Shown: positions 32,951 to 42,996, counted from the first letter of the stretch. The stretch: 64,000 bases of DNA from Micromonospora yasonensis (GCF_026013475.1 NZ_JAPDPH010000009.1:1-64000), one strand, 5' to 3'. Notes: generated by a model not told the origin, from the letters alone. Numbers and translations are program-made.

Positions 32951-32968
32951 GTTCGACGACACTCGAAC
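32951..32968. promoter_or_regulatory. Operator 2 (ArsR-type palindrome)
   Basis: GTTCGAC-GACA-CTCGAAC repeats operator 1 with a single mismatch in the right arm. Start-to-start distance is 42 bases, four helical turns, so two dimers would bind the same face of the DNA. It ends 12 bases before the EamA start. Confidence 0.7.
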
Positions 32969-32980
32969 ATTGGAGCTGTG

Positions 32981-33946
32981 ATGCGTCCTCGTCACGCCGC
33001 CTTCCCGCTCTTCGCCGTGTTGAGCTGGGGCGTCATGTTCCCCGTCCTGGCCAGCGCGCTCGCCCGGGTGGACGCGCTCAACCTGACCACCGCCCGGTAC
33101 GTGCTCGCCACCGCGGTGCTGCTCGCCCTGCTGCTGGCCCGGGAGGGGCTGGCCGCCCTCCGCGCCCTCGGGCGCGGGGTCGAGGTGGTGCTGCTCGGGG
33201 TGATCGGGTTCGCCGGTTTCAACGTGCTGACCAACCTCGCCCTCGGCCACGCCGCGCCGCAGCAGATCGCCCTCTTCGCCGCCACCACCCCGCTGGCCAC
33301 CCAGCTCGTCCGCTGGGCGCGCGACGGCGTCCGCCCCCGGCCGGTGCTGCTCGGCCTGTCGCTGGCCGCCCTGGTCGGGGTCGGCCTGGTGATCACCCGC
33401 GGCCGGCTCGACGGGCTGGGCCAGTTCGGCGTCGGCGGGCTGCTCATGATCGGCGCGGTGCTCGGCTGGGCTATCTACACCCACGGCGCGAGCCGCTTCC
33501 CCGAGTACTCCCCGCTGCGCTACACCACGCTGACCGCCATCGCCGGCACGCTCGCCATGGTCGCCGCCAGCGCCGTCGCCGACCTCACCGGGCTCCAGCA
33601 CGCGCCGGCCGCCGCCGACCTCGTCGCGATCGCCCCGCAGCTGGCGTACGCGGTGGTCGTCGCCGCGGTGCTCGCGGTCCTGGCCTGGAACACCGGGGTA
33701 CGCCGGCTCGGCGCGGCCGACGCCGCGCTGTTCATGAACCTGGTCCCGGTGACCACGTTCCTGGTGCAGATCCTGCGCGGCTACCGGCCCGGCGCGGTGG
33801 AGTTGATCGGCGCGGCGCTGACCATCGCCGCCCTGGTCGCCGCCAACCTCGCCACCCGTACCCGCAAGGCCCCCGCCACCCCCGCCCCGGCCGCGGTGGT
33901 CGACCGCCCGGCGGTCGTCGATCCCGTCGCCGCCATCGCCCGCTGA
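32981..33946 (+). CDS. EamA (DMT) family transporter
   Basis: A 321-residue membrane protein with ten hydrophobic helices in two EamA repeats: AAFPLFAVLSWGVMFPVLAS opens the first and GGLLMIGAVLGWAIYTHGAS the second. DMT/EamA proteins export or import amino acids, sugars or drugs. The last 30 residues are a Pro/Ala-rich cytosolic tail. The ATG at 32981 follows a GGAGCTGTG. Its promoter lies between the two ArsR-type palindromes, so expression is probably induced by a ligand of the divergent repressor. Confidence 0.87.
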   Translation: MRPRHAAFPLFAVLSWGVMFPVLASALARVDALNLTTARYVLATAVLLALLLAREGLAALRALGRGVEVVLLGVIGFAGFNVLTNLALGHAAPQQIALFAATTPLATQLVRWARDGVRPRPVLLGLSLAALVGVGLVITRGRLDGLGQFGVGGLLMIGAVLGWAIYTHGASRFPEYSPLRYTTLTAIAGTLAMVAASAVADLTGLQHAPAAADLVAIAPQLAYAVVVAAVLAVLAWNTGVRRLGAADAALFMNLVPVTTFLVQILRGYRPGAVELIGAALTIAALVAANLATRTRKAPATPAPAAVVDRPAVVDPVAAIAR

Positions 33947-34041
33947 GCCAGGCGGGCGGGTGGGCTCGCCGGCTCACACCGTGGGAACCCCGGGTGGCGG
34001 GCGCGGTGACTGGGCATAGACTCGGCGGCACAACTGCATAC

Positions 34042-34170
34042 CTCATCCAGAGGGGCTGAGGGATACGGCCCGACGACGCCCCGGCAACCACCCGCGCGCT
34101 CGACGACGAGCGACGCCGGGCAGGTGCCAATTCCGTCCCCGCCGCACGAGGCGATGCGGGGAAAGATGAG
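34042..34170 (+). promoter_or_regulatory. SAM-I (S-box) riboswitch upstream of a threonine synthase gene
   Basis: The RNA shows SAM-I hallmarks in order: CTCATC (P1 5' arm, 34042-34047), GAGGGGCTGAGGGATACGGC with CGACGACGCCCCGGCAACC, then GGTGCCAATTCC, a P4 stem (CCCCGC 34137-34142 with GCGGGG 34156-34161) and GAAAGATGAG whose GATGAG (34165-34170) closes P1. The ribosome-binding sequence GAGAGGA (34168-34174) overlaps the 3' arm of P1, so SAM binding would hide it and reduce translation. A -10-like TAGACT is at 34017-34022. Confidence 0.93.
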
Positions 34171-34184
34171 AGGAACTCCTCGAC

Positions 34185-35474
34185 ATGACGTCGATCCTTC
34201 CCGCCCCGTCCGGCATCGACACCACCCTCAGCCCGGCCCGCGCCCTGGTCTGTCGCGCCTGTTCCGCGCGCTACCCGCTCGCCGCGCAGCACGCCTGCTA
34301 CGAGTGCTTCGGCCCGCTGGAGGTCGACTACGACGCCGCGGCCCTGGCCGCCGTCACCCGGGAACAGATCGAGGCCGGCCCGAAGAACCTCTGGCGGTAC
34401 GCCGCCCTGCTCCCCGCCGGCCAGGACCCGGCCACCCGGGTGGCCCTCGACCCGGGGCTGACCCCGCTGGTCGCGGCCCCGCACCTCGGCGCCGAGCTGG
34501 GCTTCACCGCGCCGCTCTGGGTCAAGGACGACAGCGGCAACCCGACCCACTCGTTCAAGGACCGGGTGGTGTCGGTGGCGCTGACCGCCGCCCGCGCGCT
34601 CGGCTTCACCCGGTACGCCTGCGCCTCCACCGGCAACCTGGCCAACTCGGTGGCCGCCCACGCGGCCCGGGCCGGGGTGCCGTCGGTGGTCTTCATCCCC
34701 AGCGACCTGGAGCAGGGCAAGGTGGTGACCACCGCCGTCTACGGCGGCGACCTGGTCGCCATCGACGGCTCGTACGACGACGTGAACCGGCTCTGCGGCG
34801 AGCTGGTGGAGACCGACGAGTTCGAGGACACCGCCTTCGTCAACGTCAACGTCCGGCCCTACTACGCCGAGGGCTCCAAGACCCTCGGGTACGAGGTGGC
34901 CGAGCAGCTCGGCTGGCGGATCCCGGCTCAGGTGGTCATCCCGATGGCCAGCGGCGAGCTGCTCACGAAGATCGACAAGGCGTTCTCCGAGCTGGTCGAG
35001 ATCGGCCTGGTCGAGGCGCCGGCCGGCGGCTGGAAAGTGTTCGGCGCCCAGTCCGCCGGCTGCAACCCGATCGCCACCGCGCTGCACGCGGACAGCGACA
35101 CCATCACCCCGGTCAAGCCGACCGGCATCGCCAAGTCGCTGAACATCGGCGACCCGGCCGCCGGCCTCTACGCCCTTGAGGCGGTACGCCGCACCGGTGG
35201 CTGGATGGAGTACGCCGACGACGACGAGATCCGGGCCGGCATCCGGCTGCTGGCCCGGACCACCGGCGTCTTCGCCGAGACCGCCGGCGGGGTCACCGTG
35301 GCCGTGCTCCGCAAGCTGGTGGCGTCCGGAAAGCTCGACCCGGCCGCGGAGACCGTCGTCTTCAACACCGGTGAGGGCCTGAAGACCCTCGACGCGGTGG
35401 CCGCCCAGGTCGGCCCCACCCACCGCATCAAGCCGTCGCTGCGCGCCGCCCGCGACGCCGGCCTCCTCGGCTGA
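34185..35474 (+). CDS. thrC: Threonine synthase family PLP enzyme
   Basis: A 429-residue PLP enzyme of fold type II. The N-terminus LVCRACSARYPLAAQHACYECF is a small four-cysteine unit seen in the longer threonine synthase branch; DSGNPTHSFKDRVVSVAL contains the lysine that binds PLP; STGNLANSVAAHAARAGVPS binds phosphate. The canonical reaction makes threonine from O-phosphohomoserine. It is longer than the roughly 350-residue enzymes of thr operons and stands alone behind a SAM-I riboswitch, so it could be a specialised paralogue such as a cysteate synthase-like or sulfur-linked enzyme. The ATG at 34185 has AGAGGA ten bases upstream. Confidence 0.85.
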   Translation: MTSILPAPSGIDTTLSPARALVCRACSARYPLAAQHACYECFGPLEVDYDAAALAAVTREQIEAGPKNLWRYAALLPAGQDPATRVALDPGLTPLVAAPHLGAELGFTAPLWVKDDSGNPTHSFKDRVVSVALTAARALGFTRYACASTGNLANSVAAHAARAGVPSVVFIPSDLEQGKVVTTAVYGGDLVAIDGSYDDVNRLCGELVETDEFEDTAFVNVNVRPYYAEGSKTLGYEVAEQLGWRIPAQVVIPMASGELLTKIDKAFSELVEIGLVEAPAGGWKVFGAQSAGCNPIATALHADSDTITPVKPTGIAKSLNIGDPAAGLYALEAVRRTGGWMEYADDDEIRAGIRLLARTTGVFAETAGGVTVAVLRKLVASGKLDPAAETVVFNTGEGLKTLDAVAAQVGPTHRIKPSLRAARDAGLLG

Positions 35475-35489
35475 GCTCCTGGTCAACTC

Positions 35490-35512
35490 ATCCGCGCGGG
35501 GGAGGCGCGGAT
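35490..35512 (+). terminator. Hairpin after the threonine synthase gene
   Basis: ATCCGCGC (35490-35497) and GCGCGGAT (35505-35512) pair exactly around a 7-base loop, starting 16 bases after the stop. There is no T tail; identification as a terminator rests on position. Confidence 0.5.
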
Positions 35513-35590
35513 CGCCCGGGCGGGGGATCGGGGAGATCCGGTGGGTAACTGGCGATTTGCTGTGAGTGTGGAAAACCCGCCGACAAGGAC

Positions 35591-35743
35591 TTGACGGCAG
35601 GAACCGGACGGCGCAAGATGCTCGGTGCGGGAGGGCATCCGCCGAAGACTTTTTAAGTTCTTGCGACCCAACGCCGGAGGCGTTGTGCGGACGTCCCTCC
35701 CGACCAACGTCCGAAGGGGCCGGCGGAAAACCGCTGGCCCCTT
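35591..35743 (+). other. Structured leader or small RNA candidate upstream of a double-GNAT gene
   Basis: TTGACG (35591-35596) with an 18-base spacer and AAGATG (35615-35620) is a fair promoter. Downstream come a small hairpin CAACGCC-gga-GGCGTTG (35669-35685) and a strong 13-base stem AAGGGGCCGGCGG with CCGCTGGCCCCTT around AAAA (35714-35743, one G-T pair). The acetyltransferase start is 28 bases later, so this could be a leader with a regulatory hairpin or a short RNA ending at the last stem. I recognise no known family. Confidence 0.4.
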
Positions 35744-35770
35744 CGCCGTGCGTGCCGCAGGCTCACCCGT

Positions 35771-36790
35771 ATGGCCATCTCCGTCACGCCGCTCGACCCG
35801 AACGATCAGCCGACTCTCGACGCGGTGTACCGGATCGCGGTGGCGGCCCAGAGCGCGGACGAACCCGACCTTCCTCCGCCGTGCCGGCGCCGCTTCGAGG
35901 CGCCGCTGTGGCACCCGATGCCCGGCATCGACACCCGCTGGTCGGTGGCCCGCCTCGACGGGGTGCCCGTCGGCTGGCTCCGGCTGTACCTGCACACCCT
36001 CGACAACACCGAGAACGCCAGCGTCGAGCTGGTGGTGGACCCGGCGTACCGGCGGCGCGGGGTGGGGCGCGCGCTGCACGAGCACGGCCGGACGGTGCTG
36101 CGGGAGCACGGCGGCAAGCGAATGGTCGGCTCGACCGTCACCCCGCTGCCCGGTGCGGAGAACCGGGAGTTGCCCGGTGCGGCCTTCGCCGCCGCCGTCG
36201 GCGCGCGGCCGGCACTCGCCGACGTCCGCCGCCGGCTCGACGTCACCACGCTCGACCGGCCCCGGCTGGCGTCCCTGCTGGCGGATGCCCGCGCGGCCGC
36301 GGCCGGCTACCGCACGGTCCGCTGGGGCGATCATGTCCCCGAGGAGCACGTCGCCGACGTCGCCCACCTGGAGGGCCGGCTGCTGCTCGACGCCCCGCTC
36401 GGGGAGTTGGCGTGGGAGCAGGAGAAGATGGACGCGGAGCGCATCCGGGGCGTGGAGCGGGCGCTGGACGCCCGGGGCGTCCGCCGGTACAACGCCGGCG
36501 CGGTGCACGAGGCGTCCGGCCGGCTGGTCGCCTGGAGCCAGCTCAGCCTCGAGGCGAGCAGCGTCCAGCACGCCTGGCAGCAGATCACCATCGTCGACCC
36601 GGCGCATCGCGGCCACCGGCTCGGCCTGCTCTGCAAGGCCGAGAACCTGGAGCACACGCTGTCCCACGAGCCGGGGCTGCGCGTGATCGACACCTACAAC
36701 GCGGCGGAGAACACGCACATGATCGCGATCAACGAGCAACTCGGCTTCCGGCCGGCGGCCGGCTCGACGGACTGGCAGTTGACGATCTGA
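35771..36790 (+). CDS. Tandem-domain GNAT acetyltransferase
   Basis: A 339-residue protein with two GNAT domains. The N-terminal one is intact: VELVVDPAYRRRGVGRALHEHG carries the R-x-x-G-x-G/A acetyl-CoA loop. The C-terminal one (WSQLSLEASSVQHAWQQITI, then DPAHRGHRLGLLCKAENLE and NAAENTHMIAINEQLGF) retains R-G-x-x-L-G and the N-x-x-M-x-x-x-N-x-x-L-G-F ending. Such double GNATs occur in mycothiol and antibiotic modification, but no clear subfamily match can be assigned. The ATG at 35771 lacks a strong ribosome-binding site and follows a structured leader. Confidence 0.82.
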   Translation: MAISVTPLDPNDQPTLDAVYRIAVAAQSADEPDLPPPCRRRFEAPLWHPMPGIDTRWSVARLDGVPVGWLRLYLHTLDNTENASVELVVDPAYRRRGVGRALHEHGRTVLREHGGKRMVGSTVTPLPGAENRELPGAAFAAAVGARPALADVRRRLDVTTLDRPRLASLLADARAAAAGYRTVRWGDHVPEEHVADVAHLEGRLLLDAPLGELAWEQEKMDAERIRGVERALDARGVRRYNAGAVHEASGRLVAWSQLSLEASSVQHAWQQITIVDPAHRGHRLGLLCKAENLEHTLSHEPGLRVIDTYNAAENTHMIAINEQLGFRPAAGSTDWQLTI

Positions 36791-36843
36791 GTTTGTGACA
36801 GGCCCCTACTGATCTGGTGGCTTCCTGTTGCATGATGGCGGGC

Positions 36844-38517
36844 ATGACGGAGACCCCGCACCCCCTGTACGACAGGCACGCCGACACCCTCAACCGGGCG
36901 CTGACCGCGATCACGGAGCGCGGGTACTGGTCCGCCTATCCCGAGTCGCCGAGCCCCCGGGTCTACGGCGAGACCGCCGCCGCCGACGGCAAGGCCGCCT
37001 TCGAGGCGTACCTGAACGCCGACTTCCCGCTCGACCAGACGGGTGACGGCGGGACCGTCGCCACCGAGGTCAGCCCGTTCGGCGTGGACCTGAACGCGCG
37101 CTACCCGCACGCCGGCGCCGACCAGTTGGTGGGCGCCGCCACCGCCGCCCTGCCCGGCTGGCGCGACGCCGGTCCGCAGGCCCGGGTGGGCGTCTGCCTG
37201 GAGATCCTCGACCGGCTGCACAAGAACGTGTTCGAGCTGGCCAACGCGGTGCAGTTCACCAGCGGCCAGGCGTTCGTGATGGCCTTCCAGGCCGGCGGCG
37301 CGCACGCGCTGGACCGGGCGCTGGAGGCGATCGCCTACGCGTACGCCGAGATGACCCGCCACCCGGGGACGGCCGGCTGGGAGAAGGCCGCCGGCAAGGG
37401 CGACCCGCTGCGGATGAGCAAGACGTTCCACGTGGTGCCGCGCGGCGTGGCGCTGGTGATCGGCTGCAACACCTTCCCGACCTGGAACTCGTACCCGGGG
37501 CTCTTCGCCTCGCTGGTCACCGGCAACCCGGTGGTCGTCAAGCCGCACCCGCGCGCCGTGCTGCCCCTGGCCATCACCGTGAAGTACGCCCGCCAGGTGC
37601 TCGCCGAGGCCGGCTTCGACCCGAACCTGGTGCAGCTCGCGCCCGAGGCGGCGGACGAGAAGCTCGCCTCCTCCCTGGCCCTGCACCCGGCCGTGAAGAT
37701 CGTCGACTTCACCGGCTCCACCGAGTACGGCGACTGGCTGGAGGCCAACGCCCGGCAGGCCGCCGTCTACACCGAGAAGGCCGGCCTGAACACGGTGGTG
37801 ATCGACTCCACCGACGACTTCGTCGGCCTCTGCCGCAACCTGGGCTTCACGCTCACCCTGTACAGCGGGCAGATGTGCACCACCTCGCAGAACCTGCTCA
37901 TCCCCCGGGGCGGCATCGAGACCGACCAGGGGCACAAGAGCTTCGACGAGGTGGCCGCCGGCATCGCGGCGGCGGTCGGCAAGCTCACCGCCGACCCGGC
38001 CCGAGGCGTCGAGCTGACCGGCGCGATCGTCAACGACGGCGTGCTGGAGCGGCTGGAGGAGGTGACCAAGGTCGGCGAACCGGTGCTGGAGTCGCGGACC
38101 GTGGAGCACCCGTCCTTCCCGGGCGCGGTGGTGCGTACCCCGACCATCGTGAAGCTGGACGCGGCGGACACCGCGACCTACTCGCGGGAGTGGTTCGGGC
38201 CGATCTCGTTCGCCATCGCCACCGACTCCACGGCGCACAGCCTGGACATCCTGCGCTCGACGGTGGGGGAGAAGGGTGCGCTCACCGCAGGTGTCTACTC
38301 CACGGACGAGGCGGTGCTCGACGCGGCCGAGGCGGCGGCGATCGACGCCGGGGTGCACCTGTCCTGCAACCTGACCGGCGGGGTGTTCGTGAACCAGTCG
38401 GCGGCATTCTCGGACTTCCATGGTTCGGGGGCGAACCCGGCGGCGAATTCGGCGTTGACCGATGGGGCTTACGTGGCCAATCGTTTCCGGATCGTGCAGT
38501 CGCGGCGGCACGTCTGA
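36844..38517 (+). CDS. paaN: PaaN-type aldehyde dehydrogenase
   Basis: A 557-residue aldehyde dehydrogenase-superfamily protein of the phenylacetic acid degradation PaaN type: LYDRHADTLNRALTAITERG at the start, VVPRGVALVIGCNTFPTWNS (NAD-binding strand), VYTEKAGLNTVVI (catalytic-type glutamate) and LYSGQMCTTSQNLLIP (catalytic cysteine). PaaN proteins oxidise the ring-opened aldehyde of phenylacetyl-CoA or similar semialdehydes. No other paa gene is in this window, so it may act alone or serve an unlinked pathway. The ATG at 36844 is chosen at the start of conserved sequence; an upstream in-frame start at 36817 is less likely. Confidence 0.88.
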   Translation: MTETPHPLYDRHADTLNRALTAITERGYWSAYPESPSPRVYGETAAADGKAAFEAYLNADFPLDQTGDGGTVATEVSPFGVDLNARYPHAGADQLVGAATAALPGWRDAGPQARVGVCLEILDRLHKNVFELANAVQFTSGQAFVMAFQAGGAHALDRALEAIAYAYAEMTRHPGTAGWEKAAGKGDPLRMSKTFHVVPRGVALVIGCNTFPTWNSYPGLFASLVTGNPVVVKPHPRAVLPLAITVKYARQVLAEAGFDPNLVQLAPEAADEKLASSLALHPAVKIVDFTGSTEYGDWLEANARQAAVYTEKAGLNTVVIDSTDDFVGLCRNLGFTLTLYSGQMCTTSQNLLIPRGGIETDQGHKSFDEVAAGIAAAVGKLTADPARGVELTGAIVNDGVLERLEEVTKVGEPVLESRTVEHPSFPGAVVRTPTIVKLDAADTATYSREWFGPISFAIATDSTAHSLDILRSTVGEKGALTAGVYSTDEAVLDAAEAAAIDAGVHLSCNLTGGVFVNQSAAFSDFHGSGANPAANSALTDGAYVANRFRIVQSRRHV

Positions 38518-38529
38518 GGTTGCTGTTGG

Positions 38530-38603
38530 GGTTTCCGGGGGGAGCCCACCCGCTCCAGGCGGTCAGGCTTGATCCTTCCGCGGGCGGGCTCCCCCCGGAA
38601 ACC
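38530..38603. terminator. Large hairpin between convergent genes
   Basis: Arms 38530-38553 and 38580-38603 pair over 24 positions with one A-C mismatch; the outer 18 are perfect (GGTTTCCGGGGGGAGCCC). The loop is 26 bases. It starts 13 bases after paaN and lies 100 bases from the end of the convergent acetyltransferase, so it can terminate from either side. Size and symmetry suggest it may also be a dispersed element. Confidence 0.65.
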
Positions 38604-38705
38604 TTCCCGTGTCGCTCTGGTCGGGTGGCTTCGGCCGGCGGTCGGGGGTGGGTGATCTCAGGGGTGACCGCCCTGGGAAGGGTCCACGTTCAGCGGGGTG
38701 GGGTT

Positions 38706-39236
38706 TTACGCGGGGCGGCGCATCTGGAGTTCTCTGAGGGTGGGGATCTTGGGGTGGGGGACGCGGTTGCCGGTGTCCTCGAAGCCGAGCCTCTGGTAGG
38801 CCCGGTAGGCGCGCTCGTTGCCGACCACCACCTCCATCATCAGCTCCGGCCGGCCGCAGGCCCGGGACCAGGCCGCCACCTCGTCGACGAGCGCGTCGAG
38901 CAGCCCGTTGCCCCGCCAGGCCGGGTTGAGGTAGACGGCGTAGACGATGGTCAGCCCCGGTTCGTCCGGGGCGGCGATGCCGCCGGCGTGCCCGACGAAG
39001 CGGCCGCCCGGATCGGCGACGAACTGGGCGGAGGCGCCGCCCTGGGAGACCGCGGCGATCCGGGCCGCGTACTCGGCGTGCGGGCGGGCGGCCGCCTCCG
39101 CCACGGTCTCCAGGAACGCCAGCGGCGAGTCGGCGAGCATCTCCAGCCGCAGCGCCCGCATCCGGGCAGCGTCCTGCGGGCGGACCCGGCGAACGGCCGC
39201 GGTACCCGCCGCGGTCATGGTGGGCGCGCTGGTCAT
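38706..39236 (-). CDS. GNAT family N-acetyltransferase
   Basis: A 176-residue GNAT: RRVRPQDAARMRALRLEMLA, VYAVYLNPAWRGNGLLDALVDEV (R-G-x-G-x-x acetyl-CoA loop) and VGNERAYRAYQRLGFEDTG (N-x-x-A-x-x-x-Y-x-x-x-G-F, the closing motif). The acceptor is unknown. Start at the ATG 39236; an alternative ATG at 39218 is just before the conserved core. Neither has a strong ribosome-binding site. It is divergent from the cold-shock gene with about 220 bases between the starts. Confidence 0.82.
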   Translation of the reverse strand: MTSAPTMTAAGTAAVRRVRPQDAARMRALRLEMLADSPLAFLETVAEAAARPHAEYAARIAAVSQGGASAQFVADPGGRFVGHAGGIAAPDEPGLTIVYAVYLNPAWRGNGLLDALVDEVAAWSRACGRPELMMEVVVGNERAYRAYQRLGFEDTGNRVPHPKIPTLRELQMRRPA

Positions 39237-39458
39237 GCCGCAATGCATACCTGAGGGCCGCCGGGGGGCGCCCACCCGGGGCGGATGCCGGCCGGAATAT
39301 GCCCGATTTGTGGTCGTGCGCCGTCGTCACGCCTCGTGTAGCGTGCGATTTCGGTCACCGATTCAGCGGCCATCGCCGATCGCCGAACCGGTGGTCCACC
39401 GGTGCCGGTCTGCCGGCCTCCGGATTGTGGAACGCCGCGCAGAGTGAGGAAGTGCACC

Positions 39459-39662
39459 GTGGCACAGGGCACCGTCAAGTGGTTCAACGCCGAAAAGGGC
39501 TACGGCTTCATCGCCGTCGACGGCGGGCAGGACGTCTTCGTCCACTTCTCCGCGATCGAGATGGACGGCTACAAGGCGCTGGACGACGGCCAGCGGGTCG
39601 AGTTCGAGATCGCCCAGGGCCAGAAGGGCCCGCAGGCAGAGCGGGTCCGCGTCATCGCCTGA
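39459..39662 (+). CDS. Cold-shock domain protein (CspA family)
   Basis: A 67-residue single cold-shock domain, the exact family length: [17 protein letters not shown] contains RNP1 (K-G-Y-G-F-I), and [11 protein letters not shown] contains RNP2 (D-V-F-V-H-F). It binds single-stranded RNA/DNA and acts as an RNA chaperone in cold or growth-phase adaptation. The GTG at 39459 is preceded by GTGAGGA, and the 183-base gap upstream is long enough to hold a regulatory leader, though I see no specific motif. It is followed by an intrinsic terminator, so it is monocistronic. Its neighbour groEL is 1.6 kb downstream. Confidence 0.95.
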   Translation: MAQGTVKWFNAEKGYGFIAVDGGQDVFVHFSAIEMDGYKALDDGQRVEFEIAQGQKGPQAERVRVIA

Positions 39663-39667
39663 CCGGT

Positions 39668-39690
39668 CCGCCGCCCTCCGGCGGATTTTC
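39668..39690 (+). terminator. Intrinsic terminator of the cold-shock gene
   Basis: TCCGCCG (39668-39674) and CGGCGGA (39680-39686) pair perfectly around a 5-base loop and are followed by TTTT (39687-39690). It begins 6 bases after the stop codon. Confidence 0.8.
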
Positions 39691-39771
39691 ACCCCGATCA
39701 GGGGGCTGCGGTGCGGGCGCGCACCAGGGAAGATCGTGAGCCGTTCCAGCCATCGTCGCTGAGGAGGGTTC

Positions 39772-41031
39772 ATGTCCGACCAGCCCTCGTCGGGCTCCAC
39801 CGAGCCGGTGCTCCCGGCGTCGTCCGGTACGCCGGCCGACCCGAGCCCGTCGACACCGCCGGTCTCCGGGCCGGTGTCGACGCCGGGGCGCACGGACCAC
39901 CCCGCCACGTCCGGACAACCCACCCCGACGGATCCGACGTTGCCAGGTCAGCCCGCGCCGGGGTTCACCGCGCCCGGCCAGCCGGGGTATCCGGCCGCGC
40001 CGGACGAGCAGCCCTGGGGAGCGTACCCGGGCGGTCCGCTGAGCCAGCCACCTGGCTGGGCCTGGCCGACGGCGGCCGGCCCGGTGCCGGGCGGGGCCTA
40101 CCCCGATCCGGCGAACCAGCCGCACAACTGGGGCTGGCCGGCTCCCGTGCCGGGCGGCGTGTACCCCGGCCAGCCCTACGGCTGGTACCCGGGGGTCGAC
40201 CCGGAAGACCCGCTGGTCCCGCCCCCGTACGCGGGGTTCGGCGGCTGGTTCGCCCGGTGCACCGGCGCGCTGCGCCGGGGCTGGCGACAGTTGCTGCCGA
40301 TCATGCTGCTCACCCAGGCGGTGCCGGCGGCGGTGATCGGGATCCTCTCCATCGGCGCCGCCCCGTCCGCGGAGGTCACGTCCGGGCCGGACAGCGCCCC
40401 GGTGCTGCCCGATCTCGGGAGCGTGTTCGCCTTCTACGGCCTGGTGCTGCTCGCCGCCCTGCTCTTCGGCCCGCTCCAGGCGGCGGGCTGGGCCGCCGGC
40501 ACCTGGCTGGTCACCCGGCAGGCGGCCGGCGAGCGGGTCACCGTCGGGTCCGCCTTCCGGTACGGCTGGCGCCGGGCGATCGGGCTGTGGGGCTGGACGG
40601 TCCTCGCCTCGCTGCTGATCATGGTGGGCGTCTGCGCCTGTCTTCTCCCGGGGATCTACGTGATCTTCGCGATCGCCCTGTTCGGTCCGGTCTACCTCTT
40701 CGAGCGGCAGGACCCGATCGGCCGCTCGTTCGGGATGCTGCACCGGCGGCTCGGCATGGTGCTGGGCCGGGTCGCCCTGGTCGTGGCCGTGCTCATCGTC
40801 GCGGCCCTGGTCAACGGCGTGCTGGAGGCGGTCAGCCAGCTGGCTTTCGGGGTGGACCCGATGGACGCTCCGGGCACCGCGGTGGGCGCCGTCCTGGTGG
40901 CCGTGCTGAGCGCCGTGGTGGTCACCCCGGCCTATCTGGCCCAGCTCGTCGGGCTGGTCGTCACGTACGCCGAGCAGCGGGCCCAGGAAGGACCGGTGAA
41001 CGTCGCCCGACTCGCCGCGGAACTCGGCTGA
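39772..41031 (+). CDS. Proline-rich integral membrane protein, unknown function
   Basis: A 419-residue protein. Residues 1-150 are a Pro/Gly/Ser/Trp-rich, probably cytosolic tail with repeats such as GQPGYP and GWPAPVPGG. Residues about 160-400 contain about six hydrophobic helices, with [20 protein letters not shown] first and a glycine-cysteine helix [20 protein letters not shown]. The layout resembles actinobacterial proteins of the glycerophosphodiester phosphodiesterase membrane-domain type, which have no phosphodiesterase active site. Function unknown. The ATG has GAGGAGG upstream. It stands between the cold-shock gene and groEL, with the CIRCE sites just after its stop. Confidence 0.75.
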   Translation: MSDQPSSGSTEPVLPASSGTPADPSPSTPPVSGPVSTPGRTDHPATSGQPTPTDPTLPGQPAPGFTAPGQPGYPAAPDEQPWGAYPGGPLSQPPGWAWPTAAGPVPGGAYPDPANQPHNWGWPAPVPGGVYPGQPYGWYPGVDPEDPLVPPPYAGFGGWFARCTGALRRGWRQLLPIMLLTQAVPAAVIGILSIGAAPSAEVTSGPDSAPVLPDLGSVFAFYGLVLLAALLFGPLQAAGWAAGTWLVTRQAAGERVTVGSAFRYGWRRAIGLWGWTVLASLLIMVGVCACLLPGIYVIFAIALFGPVYLFERQDPIGRSFGMLHRRLGMVLGRVALVVAVLIVAALVNGVLEAVSQLAFGVDPMDAPGTAVGAVLVAVLSAVVVTPAYLAQLVGLVVTYAEQRAQEGPVNVARLAAELG

Positions 41032-41045
41032 GCGGGGCCATCGTG

Positions 41046-41107
41046 CTTGCACTCGGCTAGGGAGAGTGCTAAACAGGTCATTGGCACTCGCGTATGGTGA
41101 GTGCCAA
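41046..41107 (+). promoter_or_regulatory. Two tandem CIRCE (HrcA) operators and the groEL promoter
   Basis: CIRCE 1 is CTTGCACTC-N9-GAGTGCTAA at 41046-41072 and CIRCE 2 is TTGGCACTC-N9-GAGTGCCAA, a perfect palindrome, at 41081-41107. The reference element is TTAGCACTC-N9-GAGTGCTAA. A possible promoter, TTGCAC (41048-41053), 16-base spacer, TAAACA (41070-41075), overlaps CIRCE 1, so HrcA binding would block initiation. A leader of about 200 bases with GC-rich hairpins follows (41108-41305). Confidence 0.9.
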
Positions 41108-41122
41108 TGGTCGGGGCGGTAG

Positions 41123-42928
<1,806 letters not shown>

Positions 42929-42951
42929 GTCCAGCTTCACCAGCACGCCGA

Positions 42952-42987
42952 AAGGGGGGCGGGCCGCGTCAGCGGTCCGCCCCCCTT
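42952..42987 (+). terminator. Terminator of groEL
   Basis: AAGGGGGGCGGGCCGC (42952-42967) pairs with 42972-42987 over 16 positions with one G-T pair and a 4-base loop. The right arm ends CCCCCCTT then CCGTCG. It starts 24 bases after the groEL stop. Confidence 0.8.
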
Positions 42988-42996
42988 CCGTCGTGC

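Noticed and set aside
34042-34170. Assignment of the leader as SAM-IV rather than SAM-I
   Set aside because: It contains the SAM-I pattern GGTGCCAATTCC and the closing GAAAGATGAG, and lacks the GAGTGCCAGC P2 and the extra 3' hairpin of SAM-IV.
35560-35770. tRNA or known riboswitch before the double-GNAT gene
   Set aside because: No cloverleaf, no CCA end and no core of any riboswitch class I know; kept only as an unassigned structured region.
36844-38517. paaN as evidence of a phenylacetate degradation operon
   Set aside because: No paaABCDE, paaK or paaG/Z genes are in the flanking DNA; only the single aldehyde dehydrogenase is present.
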